Source of the DNA: Shewanella xiamenensis
Lineage (GTDB): Bacteria > Pseudomonadota > Gammaproteobacteria > Enterobacterales > Shewanellaceae
DNA: 64,000 nucleotides
Direction: 5' to 3'
NCBI RefSeq assembly: GCF_014647135.1
Contig: NZ_BMOP01000011.1
Location: forward strand, 62,001-126,000
This document shows, piece after piece, positions 17,778-26,726 of the stretch (positions are counted from its first letter, which is position 1; each line of letters opens with the position of its first letter). Both the position numbers and the translations under genes were made by a program. Below the pieces are notes generated by a model. That model ran no database searches. It was not told the origin of the DNA and worked only from the letters and a program-made list of their open reading frames with translations.

Positions 17778-18204
17778 GGGTTAAATCCTGTGGCTAGGGT
17801 TAAAAAATATCACGCTATTGTATACCCAAACCGCGCTAAATTGCAGAATTCGGTGGCAATTTCGCATTGTTCGATTAGATAAATGAGTTGCTGTGCAGCA
17901 GGGGATTGGCGAGTGATAAATGGATTTTATTCTACGCCGACAAAGAGTTAGTCAGTCATCCTTTTTGTGCGAAAATGCGAACCGGTCGTTTCGATTTTTA
18001 GTATAAACATATGAAATATAATGGTTAATTGGTTTTACCTTTGTTTGGTTTTTTACTTGATTTTTGTGATCGCCTTCTAAGAGTTGACGCTGCTCCCGTG
18101 AGTTACCTCACGCTTTAAATCTGTGACGCTCAGCCGGGTATTTTGTTACTGCTATGGTGTAGTTTGCAAAGAGGTGTCAACAAACCATCAAAGGTAAAAG
18201 CAAG
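17778..18204. other. Divergent regulatory region between prmA and the fumarate reductase operon
   Basis: 427 bp without a gene. It contains the prmA promoter side, an A+T-rich stretch around 17990-18070, and a 16-bp palindrome at 18097-18112 resembling a CRP site. Confidence 0.6.
18097..18112 (+). promoter_or_regulatory. CRP-like palindrome upstream of frdC1
   Basis: Perfect palindrome CGTGAGTTACCTCACG. It fits the CRP spacing GTGA-N6-TCAC with only the outermost pair differing from TGTGA-N6-TCACA. CRP is known to control anaerobic respiration genes, including fumarate reduction, in Shewanella. The site is 93 bp before the frdC1 start. Confidence 0.55.
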
Positions 18205-18930
18205 ATGATAAGCGTAACGCGCGTTCACACTAGGGTGAAAACACAGGGGATAGGTCACCCTTGGTCGGCTAAGGCTGATCGATTACAGAGCGCGACAGGC
18301 ATTATGTTGGGATGCTTCCTGTTGTTGCATATGCACTTCGAGTCGAGCATTTTGCTGGGCAAAGAGGCATTTTACCAAGTAGTACAACTGCTTGAAGGCG
18401 GTATGTTTAGTAGTACAGGCCATGGCTTTCCGATGGTTACTAAAGTCTTCTCGGTTTTTATGCTGTTAGTGGTGATATTACATGCCGCAGTTGCGCTTAG
18501 GCGGTTTCCGGCACAACTGGGTCAGTGGCGGGCATTGCGCTCGCATTTAGGTGGCATTAATCACCGTGATACCCATGCATGGTTTTGGCAGCTCATTACT
18601 GGCTTTATTCTGTTTTTCCTGGTGCCTGTACATCTGTTTACCATGATCTTAAATCCTGAGATTGGCCCACATTTATCCGCCGAGCGTGTTTATCACGATA
18701 ATGCTTGGCTGCTATATGCCTTATTGCTGCCCGCAGTGGTGATCCACGCCATGATTGGTTTGTACCGTGTGGCAGTTAAGTGGGGCATTACCACTCAACG
18801 CTCCGGCTTACGTAAACTCGCTAAGATATTAATTATCTATTTGTTGTGTCTAGGTAGCGCTAGCTTAGTTACTTATATGTTGATCGGCAGCGAGTTGAGT
18901 GTTCCTGTGCAGCCCTATGTGCCCCAGTAA
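18205..18930 (+). CDS. frdC: Fumarate reductase dihaem cytochrome b subunit, copy 1
   Basis: 241-aa membrane protein of the Wolinella-type quinol:fumarate reductase family, five hydrophobic helices. Four histidines at the expected haem-ligand spacing are H42, H93, H143 and H181; E64 is the counterpart of the menaquinol-site Glu C66. The residue two before the last ligand is Val179, where the E-pathway Glu (C180 in Wolinella) would sit. Start ATG follows AAGG. It is 231 bp ahead of a second frdC, a duplication. Confidence 0.88.
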   Translation: MISVTRVHTRVKTQGIGHPWSAKADRLQSATGIMLGCFLLLHMHFESSILLGKEAFYQVVQLLEGGMFSSTGHGFPMVTKVFSVFMLLVVILHAAVALRRFPAQLGQWRALRSHLGGINHRDTHAWFWQLITGFILFFLVPVHLFTMILNPEIGPHLSAERVYHDNAWLLYALLLPAVVIHAMIGLYRVAVKWGITTQRSGLRKLAKILIIYLLCLGSASLVTYMLIGSELSVPVQPYVPQ

Positions 18931-19161
18931 TTTGAATGCCAATCCTGCTGCGCGCGTTGCACTGAGATAATTCGCCGCAGGATTTTGTGTCGCTGCCACT
19001 CGTTTTTATTGGTTCTATCGCTAATAGTTAAGCATTCGATTAATTATTCGCCTCCTAGTTGATCTAACTCAGGTTTGTTGTTGGATTTGTGAGCGATATT
19101 AATTTTTAAAGATCACTTAATGAGCTTGGCTCAATAGAGCCTGTGGCGCGAGGCGAAAGCA

Positions 19162-19833
19162 ATGGCAATCAAACTAAGTATAAAAAAATGGAGTGCGTGG
19201 CTGGATTTAAGCCAGAGTGTGTCGGGTGTCATTTTGGCGGTGTTTTTATGGACTCACTTAGTGTTGGTGTCGTCCATATTGTTGGGTGGCGATGCCATGA
19301 ACTGGGTGGCTCGCACTATGGAGCTAAGTTTTCTCTCTAGTGATGGTCATGGCTATCCCTGGGTGGTGACTTGTATTGCCATCGGTATCGGCGCTTTAGC
19401 GTTAGTGCATGTGCTAGTGGCATTGCAGAAGCTACCGATGAGTTTGCGTCAGCAAAGGGCGCTGCAACAGCAGATGCAAGTGATTAATCACAGCGATACT
19501 CGCCTGTGGCGCTGGCAGGCCATTACGGGTGTGGTGATCCTGTTATTGCTGCCAGTGCATCTGTGGCTTATTGGCTCGGCGCCTGAAACCATAGGTCCGC
19601 AGGGCAGCGCCGAGCGGATTTGGAACCAAGGCGTGTGGATGGTGTATCTGCCGCTATTGCTGACGGTTGAGTTACATGCGGCCATCGGGATTTACCGCGT
19701 AGCACTAAAATGGGGCGCGGCGCGTGATCTCAATAGTCGCAGCCGTTTACGTAAGATCAAAACGATTGTGAGTATCGCGTTTGTCACTGTAGGGATTGCC
19801 TCTTTATTGGCATTTTTACCCCATGCGAGTTGA
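19162..19833 (+). CDS. frdC: Fumarate reductase dihaem cytochrome b subunit, copy 2
   Basis: 223-aa paralogue of the preceding gene with the same layout: ligand histidines H32, H83, H133 and H172, and quinol-site E54. Unlike copy 1 it keeps a glutamate (E170) two residues before the last ligand, matching the Wolinella E-pathway Glu. It anchors FrdAB to the cytoplasmic membrane and passes electrons from menaquinol through two haems b. GAGG stands nine bases before the ATG. 63 bp to frdA, so this copy is the more tightly linked. Confidence 0.9.
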   Translation: MAIKLSIKKWSAWLDLSQSVSGVILAVFLWTHLVLVSSILLGGDAMNWVARTMELSFLSSDGHGYPWVVTCIAIGIGALALVHVLVALQKLPMSLRQQRALQQQMQVINHSDTRLWRWQAITGVVILLLLPVHLWLIGSAPETIGPQGSAERIWNQGVWMVYLPLLLTVELHAAIGIYRVALKWGAARDLNSRSRLRKIKTIVSIAFVTVGIASLLAFLPHAS

Positions 19834-19896
19834 GCGAAATATAACAAAAGAGTGTTGTCCTAAAACAATAACAGCAGTACCCGTTAAGGAGCAGGC

Positions 19897-21903
19897 GTGA
19901 AACTGATTTATACCGATTCATTAGTGGTTGGTGCCGGATTGGCAGGGCTAAGGGTTGCCATTGCCTCTAAAGAGCGTGGGCTGGATACCTTAGTGCTATC
20001 GCTTATTCCTGCCAAACGTTCTCACTCCGCCGCAGCGCAGGGGGGAATGCAGGCAAGCCTTGGCAACGCAGTTAAAGGCATGGGTGATGATGAAGATGTG
20101 CACTTTCAAGACACTGTGAAAGGTTCGGACTGGGGCTGTGATCAAGAGGTCGCGAGAATGTTTGCCCATTGTGCGCCCAAGGCAGTACGTGAGTTAGCCA
20201 ACTGGGGGGTGCCTTGGTCACGTGTTAGTGCTGGTCCACGGGAAGTCATTGTTAACGCCCAAAAAGTCACGCTGCAAGAAGCCGAAGAAGCCCACGGGTT
20301 AATTAATGCCCGCGACTTTGGTGGCACCAAAAAATGGCGCACCTGCTACACTGCCGACGGTACAGGCCACTCTTTACTCTATGCCATTGATAACAAAGCC
20401 ATTTCGATGGATATTCCGGTCCATGAGCGCGTCGAAGCGCTGGCGATTATCCACGATGGAGAGCGCTGTCACGGGGTGATTGCCCGCTGTTTAATCACGG
20501 GCGAGTTGCGTGCCTATGTCGCGAAATCGACCACGATTGCCACTGGTGGCTATGGCCGGATTTACGAAGTTTCAACCAATGCGATTATCTGCGAGGGGAT
20601 AGGTCAGGCGCTGGCACTCGAAACGGGGGTTGCGACCCTTGGTAATATGGAGGCGGTGCAATTCCACCCAACGGCGATTGTGCCCGTGGGGATTTTAACC
20701 ACCGAAGGTTGCCGTGGTGATGGTGGTTTATTGCGGGATAAAGACGGTTATCGTTTTATGCCGGACTATGAGCCAGAGAAAAAAGAACTGGCATCGCGGG
20801 ACGTAGTGTCTCGCCGTATGACTGAACATATGCGTAAAGGTAAGGGCGTCGATAGCCCCTATGGCCCGCATTTATGGCTCGATATTACCCTGCTTGGGCG
20901 CAAACATATCGAAACCAACCTGCGTGAAGTGCAGGAGATTTGCGAGAATTTCCTTGGGATCGACCCTGCAAAGGATTGGATACCCGTGCGTCCGACTCAG
21001 CATTACTCCATGGGTGGCATTCGCACCAAAGCCACCGGTGAAAGTCCGCAGCTTAAGGGCTTATTCAGCGTCGGTGAAGCGGCCTGTTGGGATATGCATG
21101 GCTTTAACCGCTTGGGCGGTAACTCGCTCGCTGAAACCGTAGTGGGCGGTATGATTATTGGTAAATATGTCGCTGATTTTTGTGAGAATAATAGCCTTGA
21201 AATCAATACCCAGCTTGCCGAAAAATTTATGCGGCAGGTACAGACTGAGATCGACACCTTAGTCGATGGCGATGGTCAAGAAAACCCCTTCGAACTTAAG
21301 CACGCAATGCAGCGAATTATGATGGATTACGTGGGGATTTTCCGTAATGGCCCTGAACTCGATAAAGCAGTGACAGAGCTGAAAGCCCTGCTTGAACGTT
21401 CACGCAAACTCGGTATTAAGTGTAAAAAACGCCACGCCAACCCAGAGCTGGTAGAAGCTCTAAGGGTGAAGCGCATGCTCAAGGTAGCGCTGACCGTTGC
21501 TTGCGGCGCTGCCGCTCGCACCGAAAGCCGCGGTGCCCATGCCCGTGAAGATTATCCACAGCGTAATGACCGCGATTGGCTTAATCGCACCCTCGCCAGT
21601 TGGCCTGATGCCAATGCGTTGGAACCCGTGTTGAGCTACGAGCCGCTAGATGTGATGAAGATGGAACTGCCACCGGGATACCGGGGTTATGGTATCGACA
21701 ATGCGATTGCTCACCCCGATACCGCTAAACGTGAGCAACAAATTGCTGAAATTTTGGCTGTGCTCGGGGAGGATGCCGATCGCTATCAACGCCAAGCGGC
21801 GCTGATGCCTTTCGAGCTGCCGCCCAGCCTGCAAGCTCAAAATGAACGTTTAAGTGATACCTTACAAAAACCCTCTGCCAATGCGTTAGGAGAAAAATCA
21901 TAA
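19897..21903 (+). CDS. frdA: Fumarate reductase flavoprotein subunit
   Basis: 668-aa catalytic subunit. N-terminal FAD fold ([15 protein letters not shown]), the covalent flavin His in [10 protein letters not shown], active-site [11 protein letters not shown] and [11 protein letters not shown], then [25 protein letters not shown] and the [11 protein letters not shown] loop typical of FrdA/SdhA. The catalytic Arg is expected in the 280-300 region ([10 protein letters not shown]). GTG start with GGAG upstream. It reduces fumarate to succinate on the cytoplasmic side. Its stop overlaps the frdB start by one base. Confidence 0.96.
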   Translation: MKLIYTDSLVVGAGLAGLRVAIASKERGLDTLVLSLIPAKRSHSAAAQGGMQASLGNAVKGMGDDEDVHFQDTVKGSDWGCDQEVARMFAHCAPKAVRELANWGVPWSRVSAGPREVIVNAQKVTLQEAEEAHGLINARDFGGTKKWRTCYTADGTGHSLLYAIDNKAISMDIPVHERVEALAIIHDGERCHGVIARCLITGELRAYVAKSTTIATGGYGRIYEVSTNAIICEGIGQALALETGVATLGNMEAVQFHPTAIVPVGILTTEGCRGDGGLLRDKDGYRFMPDYEPEKKELASRDVVSRRMTEHMRKGKGVDSPYGPHLWLDITLLGRKHIETNLREVQEICENFLGIDPAKDWIPVRPTQHYSMGGIRTKATGESPQLKGLFSVGEAACWDMHGFNRLGGNSLAETVVGGMIIGKYVADFCENNSLEINTQLAEKFMRQVQTEIDTLVDGDGQENPFELKHAMQRIMMDYVGIFRNGPELDKAVTELKALLERSRKLGIKCKKRHANPELVEALRVKRMLKVALTVACGAAARTESRGAHAREDYPQRNDRDWLNRTLASWPDANALEPVLSYEPLDVMKMELPPGYRGYGIDNAIAHPDTAKREQQIAEILAVLGEDADRYQRQAALMPFELPPSLQAQNERLSDTLQKPSANALGEKS

Positions 21904-22634
21904 TGACCCAAGGTCGCCAGTTAACCTTTAATATTTTTCGTTATGATCCACAGGAGCCAAACGATAAGCCGAAAATGGTGCGTTACCAGCTCACCGAAAC
22001 GCCGGGGATGACAGTATTTATTGCCCTCAATAAGCTGAGAGAAGAGCAAGATACGTCGTTGCAGTTTGACTTTGTCTGTCGGGCAGGGATTTGTGGCAGT
22101 TGTGCCATGGTGATCAATGGTTTTCCGACATTAGCTTGCCGCACCTTAACCGCCAAATATCCCAAAGGCGAGATCACCCTGATGCCATTACCTGGCTTTG
22201 AATTGATCGGTGATTTATCGGTTAACACGGGTAAATTTATGCGTGAACTCGCTGAACGGTTAAAGCTATGGTTACATCCTAAGGCGAATGATATCAGCAT
22301 CCATCGCCTCGAAGATCCTATGGCTCCTGAAGAAGCTGCTCGCCTGTATGAGTTGGAGCGCTGCGTCGAGTGTGGCGTTTGCGTATCAGCCTGCGCGACC
22401 AAGCAAATGCGCGAGACCTTTGTCGGTGCAGTTGGCATGATGAAAATTGCCCGCTTTGAGCTCGATAGCCGTGATGCCCGCACTGCGGAGGATTTTTACC
22501 ATGTGATCGGTAATCAGGATGGGGTGTTTGGGTGCATGACCTTGCTCGGCTGCCAAGACAACTGTCCGAAGGATTTACCCCATATGCAACAGATTGCTTA
22601 TCTACGCCGAAAAATGGCGATGACGTTGGTTTAG
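21903..22634 (+). CDS. frdB: Fumarate reductase iron-sulfur subunit
   Basis: 243-aa protein with the cysteine sets of all three clusters: CRAGICGSCAMVINGFPTLAC for [2Fe-2S], CVECGVCVSAC for [4Fe-4S], and CMTLLGCQDNCPKDLP contributing to the [3Fe-4S] cluster. It relays electrons from the FrdC haems to FrdA. The TAATG overlap with frdA indicates translational coupling, and a palindromic terminator follows 29 bp after the stop. Confidence 0.96.
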   Translation: MTQGRQLTFNIFRYDPQEPNDKPKMVRYQLTETPGMTVFIALNKLREEQDTSLQFDFVCRAGICGSCAMVINGFPTLACRTLTAKYPKGEITLMPLPGFELIGDLSVNTGKFMRELAERLKLWLHPKANDISIHRLEDPMAPEEAARLYELERCVECGVCVSACATKQMRETFVGAVGMMKIARFELDSRDARTAEDFYHVIGNQDGVFGCMTLLGCQDNCPKDLPHMQQIAYLRRKMAMTLV

Positions 22635-22662
22635 CTTTATTTACGCAGTTGATTTAAAAATA

Positions 22663-22686
22663 GAAAGCGCCAAATTTGGCGCTTTC
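22663..22686. terminator. Bidirectional terminator after frdB
   Basis: Perfect 24-bp palindrome GAAAGCGCCAAA/TTTGGCGCTTTC between convergent genes, A-rich on the left and T-rich on the right. Confidence 0.85.
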
Positions 22687-22698
22687 TTGTTGGTGATG

Positions 22699-22983
22699 CT
22701 AGCAAGCATAACTCTTGTGGATCTCGACTTTCTCTACTAACTGCTCGGAGGTGGCGACAAAGGTATTAAAGTGTGGGCTTGCCATATGCGCATCCAGTGC
22801 TGCTTGGGATTGCCACACTTCATACATCCAAAACTGATTAGTATTATCTAAAGAATGATGCAGCGTATACTCCAAACAGCCTGCCTCGGTGTGGGTGTCA
22901 CTTACCAGTTGTTTGAGGACTTTAAAGAGTGAATCACTCTGGCCTGAATGCGCTTGGATTTGCGCAAAAACCGTGATTTTCAT
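22699..22983 (-). CDS. Putative quinol monooxygenase (ABM domain)
   Basis: 94-aa single-domain protein of the antibiotic-biosynthesis-monooxygenase/YgiN fold: ferredoxin-like start MKITVFAQIQAHSGQ, EAGCLEYTLHHSLDN in the middle, and the WQSQAALDAHMASPHF helix typical of the family. Members act as small cofactor-free monooxygenases or quinone-binding proteins. It overlaps the upstream oxidoreductase gene by 4 bp (ATGA), so the two are co-translated and probably act on related electrophiles or quinones. Confidence 0.85.
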   Translation of the reverse strand: MKITVFAQIQAHSGQSDSLFKVLKQLVSDTHTEAGCLEYTLHHSLDNTNQFWMYEVWQSQAALDAHMASPHFNTFVATSEQLVEKVEIHKSYAC

Positions 22984-24002
22984 TGGCTAAATCCCTCAAG
23001 CACAATTTTACCAATCGCTTTGCCCGACTCAATTTGTGCATGGGCCTTTAGCAAGTTTTGCGCATTAATCGTGCCGTAATGCTCACCAAAGGTGCTTTTT
23101 ACTTTGCCGGTATCGATAAGCTCTGCAATGCGATTGAGTAGATGGTGCTGGGCAATCATATCCTCGGTTTGATACAGGCTGCGGGTAAACATCAGCTCCC
23201 AATGCAGCGACAGGCTTTTACGCTTAAGCTTCATCACATCTAACGGGGCTACCGGATCATCAATCAGTGCCAGTTTTCCTTGTGGTTTGAGCACTTTTAC
23301 AATTTCGTCAAAGTGCTTATCGGTTTGGGTCAGGCTAATCACATGGGTGACATCGGCTATATCTAGCTTAGCCAGCTCTTCCGAGAGGGGTTTATTGTGA
23401 TTAATCACTGCATCGGCACCTAAGGTTTGCACCCAAGTTGCTGATTCTGGCCGTGATGCGGTACCGATAACCTCTGCTCCAGTCAATTTGACCGCCAGTT
23501 GAGTGATAATCGAACCCACACCGCCAGCCGCACCGATAATTAAAATACGTGCATCCGTGGCGGAGCCATCTTGTGGTAGACCTAAACGGTCAAACAGCAA
23601 TTCCCAAGCCGTGATACTGGTTAAGGGTAAGGCTGCCGCCTGTGCGTTGCTTAAGGTTTGCGGTTTATGGCCGACAATGCGCTCATCCACTAACTGATAT
23701 TCGGCATAACTACCACTGCGGCTAATATCGCCGGCATACCAAACTTCATCGCCTACCTTAAATAGGCTGACTTTGTCCCCGATAGCTTTTACAACGCCAA
23801 CGGCATCCCAACCGAGGATTTTATACTCCCCAGCAGGCGCTGAGCTTGATGCGCGGATCTTGGTATCGACGGGGTTAACCGATATGGCCTTAACCTCGAC
23901 TAACAAATCAAAACCCGTTGGAGTTGGTTTGGCTAATGTTATGTTTTCTAATGCATTATGCGCATCGACTGCGCCTGCTGTTTGGTAACCTACGGCTCTC
24001 AT
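22980..24002 (-). CDS. Zinc-type alcohol dehydrogenase / quinone oxidoreductase family protein
   Basis: 340-aa medium-chain dehydrogenase/reductase. GroES-like N-terminal domain and a Rossmann NAD(P)H motif ILIIGAAGGVGSIITQLAVKLTG. The structural and catalytic zinc ligands of true alcohol dehydrogenases are absent, so it belongs with the zinc-free quinone oxidoreductases. The ATG at 24002 is chosen because GAGGA stands six bases before it, while the ATG at 24008 touches the GAGGA. A divergent LysR gene 119 bp away probably regulates it. Confidence 0.87.
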   Translation of the reverse strand: MRAVGYQTAGAVDAHNALENITLAKPTPTGFDLLVEVKAISVNPVDTKIRASSSAPAGEYKILGWDAVGVVKAIGDKVSLFKVGDEVWYAGDISRSGSYAEYQLVDERIVGHKPQTLSNAQAAALPLTSITAWELLFDRLGLPQDGSATDARILIIGAAGGVGSIITQLAVKLTGAEVIGTASRPESATWVQTLGADAVINHNKPLSEELAKLDIADVTHVISLTQTDKHFDEIVKVLKPQGKLALIDDPVAPLDVMKLKRKSLSLHWELMFTRSLYQTEDMIAQHHLLNRIAELIDTGKVKSTFGEHYGTINAQNLLKAHAQIESGKAIGKIVLEGFSQ

Positions 24003-24121
24003 AATCATTCCTCACTGGCGACTCATGTCTGTCACTTGTCATTGAGCACCATTGTGTGAAATATTAACCTTTAGATAAACGGGGTAAAGTTTGTAATTTT
24101 TTCAAAGGAAATTTGATAATC

Positions 24122-25051
24122 ATGTTGCTTAATGATCTCGCCTTATTTGTTCGCGTTGCCGATTGCGGCAGTATTTCGGCCGCAGCGGCCGAAATGGACC
24201 TCTCTGCTGCTTCAGCGAGCGCAGCGATTAAACGTCTTGAAAAACAGCTTGATACTAGTTTGTTTGTGCGCACGACTCGCAGCCTTAGATTAACCGCTCA
24301 AGGGGAGCGTTACCTGATCCATTGCCGCCGCGCCTTAAGTGATCTCGCCCTTGGAGAGCAGGCGATTGCCAGCGATAAAGGTAAGGTCTCTGGCACCTTA
24401 AGCCTGTCGGTTTCATCTGACTTTGGGCGAAACTTATTTGTCCCTTGGCTCGATGACTTTCTCTTGGATTTTCCACAGCTGCAAGTACGTCTGCATTTGG
24501 GCGACAACATCAGCAGTTTTTACCACGATAAAATTGATGTGGCGGTGCGTTATGGTAAGCCGCAGGATTCTAATCAAGTTGCCTTTCCGATTTGCAGTGC
24601 CGACAGAGTGTTATGTGCATCGCCGGACTATCTTGCCAAATTTGGTCAACCCGAAACCTTAGAGCAGCTAACACAACATAATTGCTTGTTTTATAAGTTA
24701 GATGAGAGAACTCACGATCAATGGCAATTTGAGCGTGATGGCCAGGAATGTAAAGTCCGCGTCACGGGGAATCGTAGTGCGAATGATGCTGAAATTGCGC
24801 GCCGCTGGGCGGTAGCAGGAAAGGGGTTAGTGTTTAAGTCGAGCTTAGATTTGGCAGAGGATATTATGGCTGGGCGTTTAGTGCCCTTGTTGCCAGAATA
24901 TCGCGGCGAGTCGGTCAATTTATACTTAGTGTGCCCTGGACGCGAACATGTCACACCCGTGGTGTTACTGCTTCGCGAAATGTTACGTCGCCGTTGTAAA
25001 GAATTGCAAACTCAACTGGCTGCTCATCATATTATCCCAAACTACCGTTAA
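24122..25051 (+). CDS. LysR-family transcriptional regulator, divergent from the oxidoreductase
   Basis: 309-aa protein with a LysR winged helix-turn-helix at residues ~1-60 (SISAAAAEMDLSAASASAAIKRLEKQLDTSLFVRTTRSLRLTAQG) and a substrate-binding-like C-terminal domain. It is of the same CrgA-like subgroup as the regulator at 13.3 kb. The ATG at 24122 follows AAGGAA by about 12 bases; an in-frame TTG at 24113 is too close to that site. Head-to-head arrangement suggests control of the oxidoreductase/monooxygenase pair. Confidence 0.9.
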   Translation: MLLNDLALFVRVADCGSISAAAAEMDLSAASASAAIKRLEKQLDTSLFVRTTRSLRLTAQGERYLIHCRRALSDLALGEQAIASDKGKVSGTLSLSVSSDFGRNLFVPWLDDFLLDFPQLQVRLHLGDNISSFYHDKIDVAVRYGKPQDSNQVAFPICSADRVLCASPDYLAKFGQPETLEQLTQHNCLFYKLDERTHDQWQFERDGQECKVRVTGNRSANDAEIARRWAVAGKGLVFKSSLDLAEDIMAGRLVPLLPEYRGESVNLYLVCPGREHVTPVVLLLREMLRRRCKELQTQLAAHHIIPNYR

Positions 25052-25352
25052 GCTATTTGCATTATGGTGGCATATGTAAATAATCGCACTGCATGTTGTT
25101 ATTTATTGTTTTTAATCTGTTTTTAAATTGTGTCTTATGGCGGTTTTTTCTGTTATGAATTGTGTTGTTTATGTTTAATGTCGCTAATTTTTTCTGATCT
25201 AACTCATATTTATTTTAATTGCATATGAGTTGTCGCTGGCTTGAGTTGAAAAGCATTTTTTTTCGTGCGTATGATGCGATAAATGTATCGTTTTGTATCT
25301 TTAACTGTGGGTCACAGTGGAGATTATTTATAGTATGACGTATTGACTGAAA
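25052..25352. other. A+T-rich intergenic region before the membrane protein gene
   Basis: 301 bp, visibly A+T-rich, with no gene. Near its right end is a 15-bp palindrome ACTGTG-GGT-CACAGT (25304-25318), about 35 bp before the next start codon, a possible operator. Confidence 0.5.
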
Positions 25353-25772
25353 ATGTTAACTAAATTAGCCACAAAAAATTACTCAAAAATACCGAAACAT
25401 CTTCATCCAATAGTCGGTGGATTACTGGTGCTCGGAATATTATGGTTGAGCTTATCGCTAAGTGTTTCTGCTAAAAATGAAATTTATTCTTTTGAAAAGA
25501 ATGATTTTTTAATGGCTTCGACACTTGTGGCGCAGAGTGAGTTTGTGGGCCATAAATCGACAATCGTACTGAATGAATATAGCGTTACACTTTGGAATTG
25601 GTTTTGTGAAACTAATTTTGAAAGCATATTTATTGGACTGTCATTTTTTGTTTTATTTAGTGTTATTTATTTCATTTCAGCTATTTTTCTGCGTAGTTAC
25701 ATTCTTAATTTGGAACATTGTTATTCCATTTTACTTAATTGGATAAAGTCTATTCAAGCAAGTACATCCTAG
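25353..25772 (+). CDS. Hypothetical membrane protein
   Basis: 139-aa protein with two hydrophobic segments (about residues 20-40 and 90-115) and a polar stretch between them. No family recognised. It is A+T-rich and lies upstream of the outer-membrane barrel and metalloprotease genes on the same strand, so it may belong with them. No strong ribosome-binding site is seen before the ATG. Confidence 0.55.
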   Translation: MLTKLATKNYSKIPKHLHPIVGGLLVLGILWLSLSLSVSAKNEIYSFEKNDFLMASTLVAQSEFVGHKSTIVLNEYSVTLWNWFCETNFESIFIGLSFFVLFSVIYFISAIFLRSYILNLEHCYSILLNWIKSIQASTS

Positions 25773-25834
25773 CGCTATATAGAGCGCATGCTCACTATCA
25801 ATATTTTCATCAAAATATAAATCAAGGTTTTATT

Positions 25835-26704
25835 ATGCAACCAACGAATAATCAATATTATTCGTCGATTTCTCGTCGACGAAATAAATGGTCTATGTTT
25901 TTCTGCTTGCAGGTGATGCTGGCGAGTTTTTCATTTGTCGGCCAAGTATTGGCTGTCAATGAATTTGAGTTAGCCACGGATGCACAAGCTGCAAAATGGT
26001 CTGGCTACGTTAATGTTGGGTTTACCCGAAACATTTATGACTCGGATAGTTATTACGCCTATCAAGCCTATAACATCGATAGCCGGATCGATTACAAGGC
26101 AAATTGGGGCAATGTGCTGTTTACCCTTGGGGGCGAAAAGCAAACATTGCATGGCAAAGAGTCCAGTTTTTATGACCCTTTGCTGGAATACCGCACACCA
26201 CTGTATGCCTTAAGCGATACCGTCTCATTCAAAGGCAGTTTAGGTGTGTATCTGCCCGCAGAGCGCGAATCGAAATTGGATAGGTTGCAATATGCACCGC
26301 GTATTGCTGCGTACTTATTTTGGAGCCCGCTAGATAACCTAAGTTTTTATTTTTCACCGCGCTATCGCTACAACGCTTACCAATACAAAACCGCTGGTGA
26401 GCGCGTGTTAGTTGAACAGCAACTCGATGGATTACTCGATGCTTATTGGCAAATTACGGCTAATTGGTATTTGGATGTGAGTGGTCGTTATCGAGTCTCC
26501 AAAAACTATTACGGTCGTCGACTCGATGATCAATTTACCTTTGCCCAAGAACTCGGTTGGTCGTTTAAGCCTGACTGGGTGTTGGCTGTTGGTCATAACA
26601 ATAGTGGTCGTTTCTATAACCCAGAAGTGGGGACATCTCAGGGATTTGAGATTTATGACAAAAAGAGTTCAACCTTTTATTTGTCAGTTACTAAATATCT
26701 ATAA
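25835..26704 (+). CDS. Secreted outer-membrane beta-barrel-like protein
   Basis: 289-aa protein with an N-terminal signal peptide (basic RRR, hydrophobic core about residues 18-34, cleavage likely after VLA). The mature part has alternating aromatic/polar strands (SGYVNVGFTRNIYDSD, LFTLGGEK, LYALSDTVSFKGSLGVYL, LSFYFSPRYRYNAYQY) and ends in LSVTKYL, the pattern of small outer-membrane barrels. The ATG at 25835 with AAGG upstream is preferred over an in-frame TTG or ATG further up. It lies 22 bp before the metalloprotease gene, so co-transcribed. Confidence 0.75.
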   Translation: MQPTNNQYYSSISRRRNKWSMFFCLQVMLASFSFVGQVLAVNEFELATDAQAAKWSGYVNVGFTRNIYDSDSYYAYQAYNIDSRIDYKANWGNVLFTLGGEKQTLHGKESSFYDPLLEYRTPLYALSDTVSFKGSLGVYLPAERESKLDRLQYAPRIAAYLFWSPLDNLSFYFSPRYRYNAYQYKTAGERVLVEQQLDGLLDAYWQITANWYLDVSGRYRVSKNYYGRRLDDQFTFAQELGWSFKPDWVLAVGHNNSGRFYNPEVGTSQGFEIYDKKSSTFYLSVTKYL

Positions 26705-26726
26705 AAACAGTAGTTAAGAGGAATCT

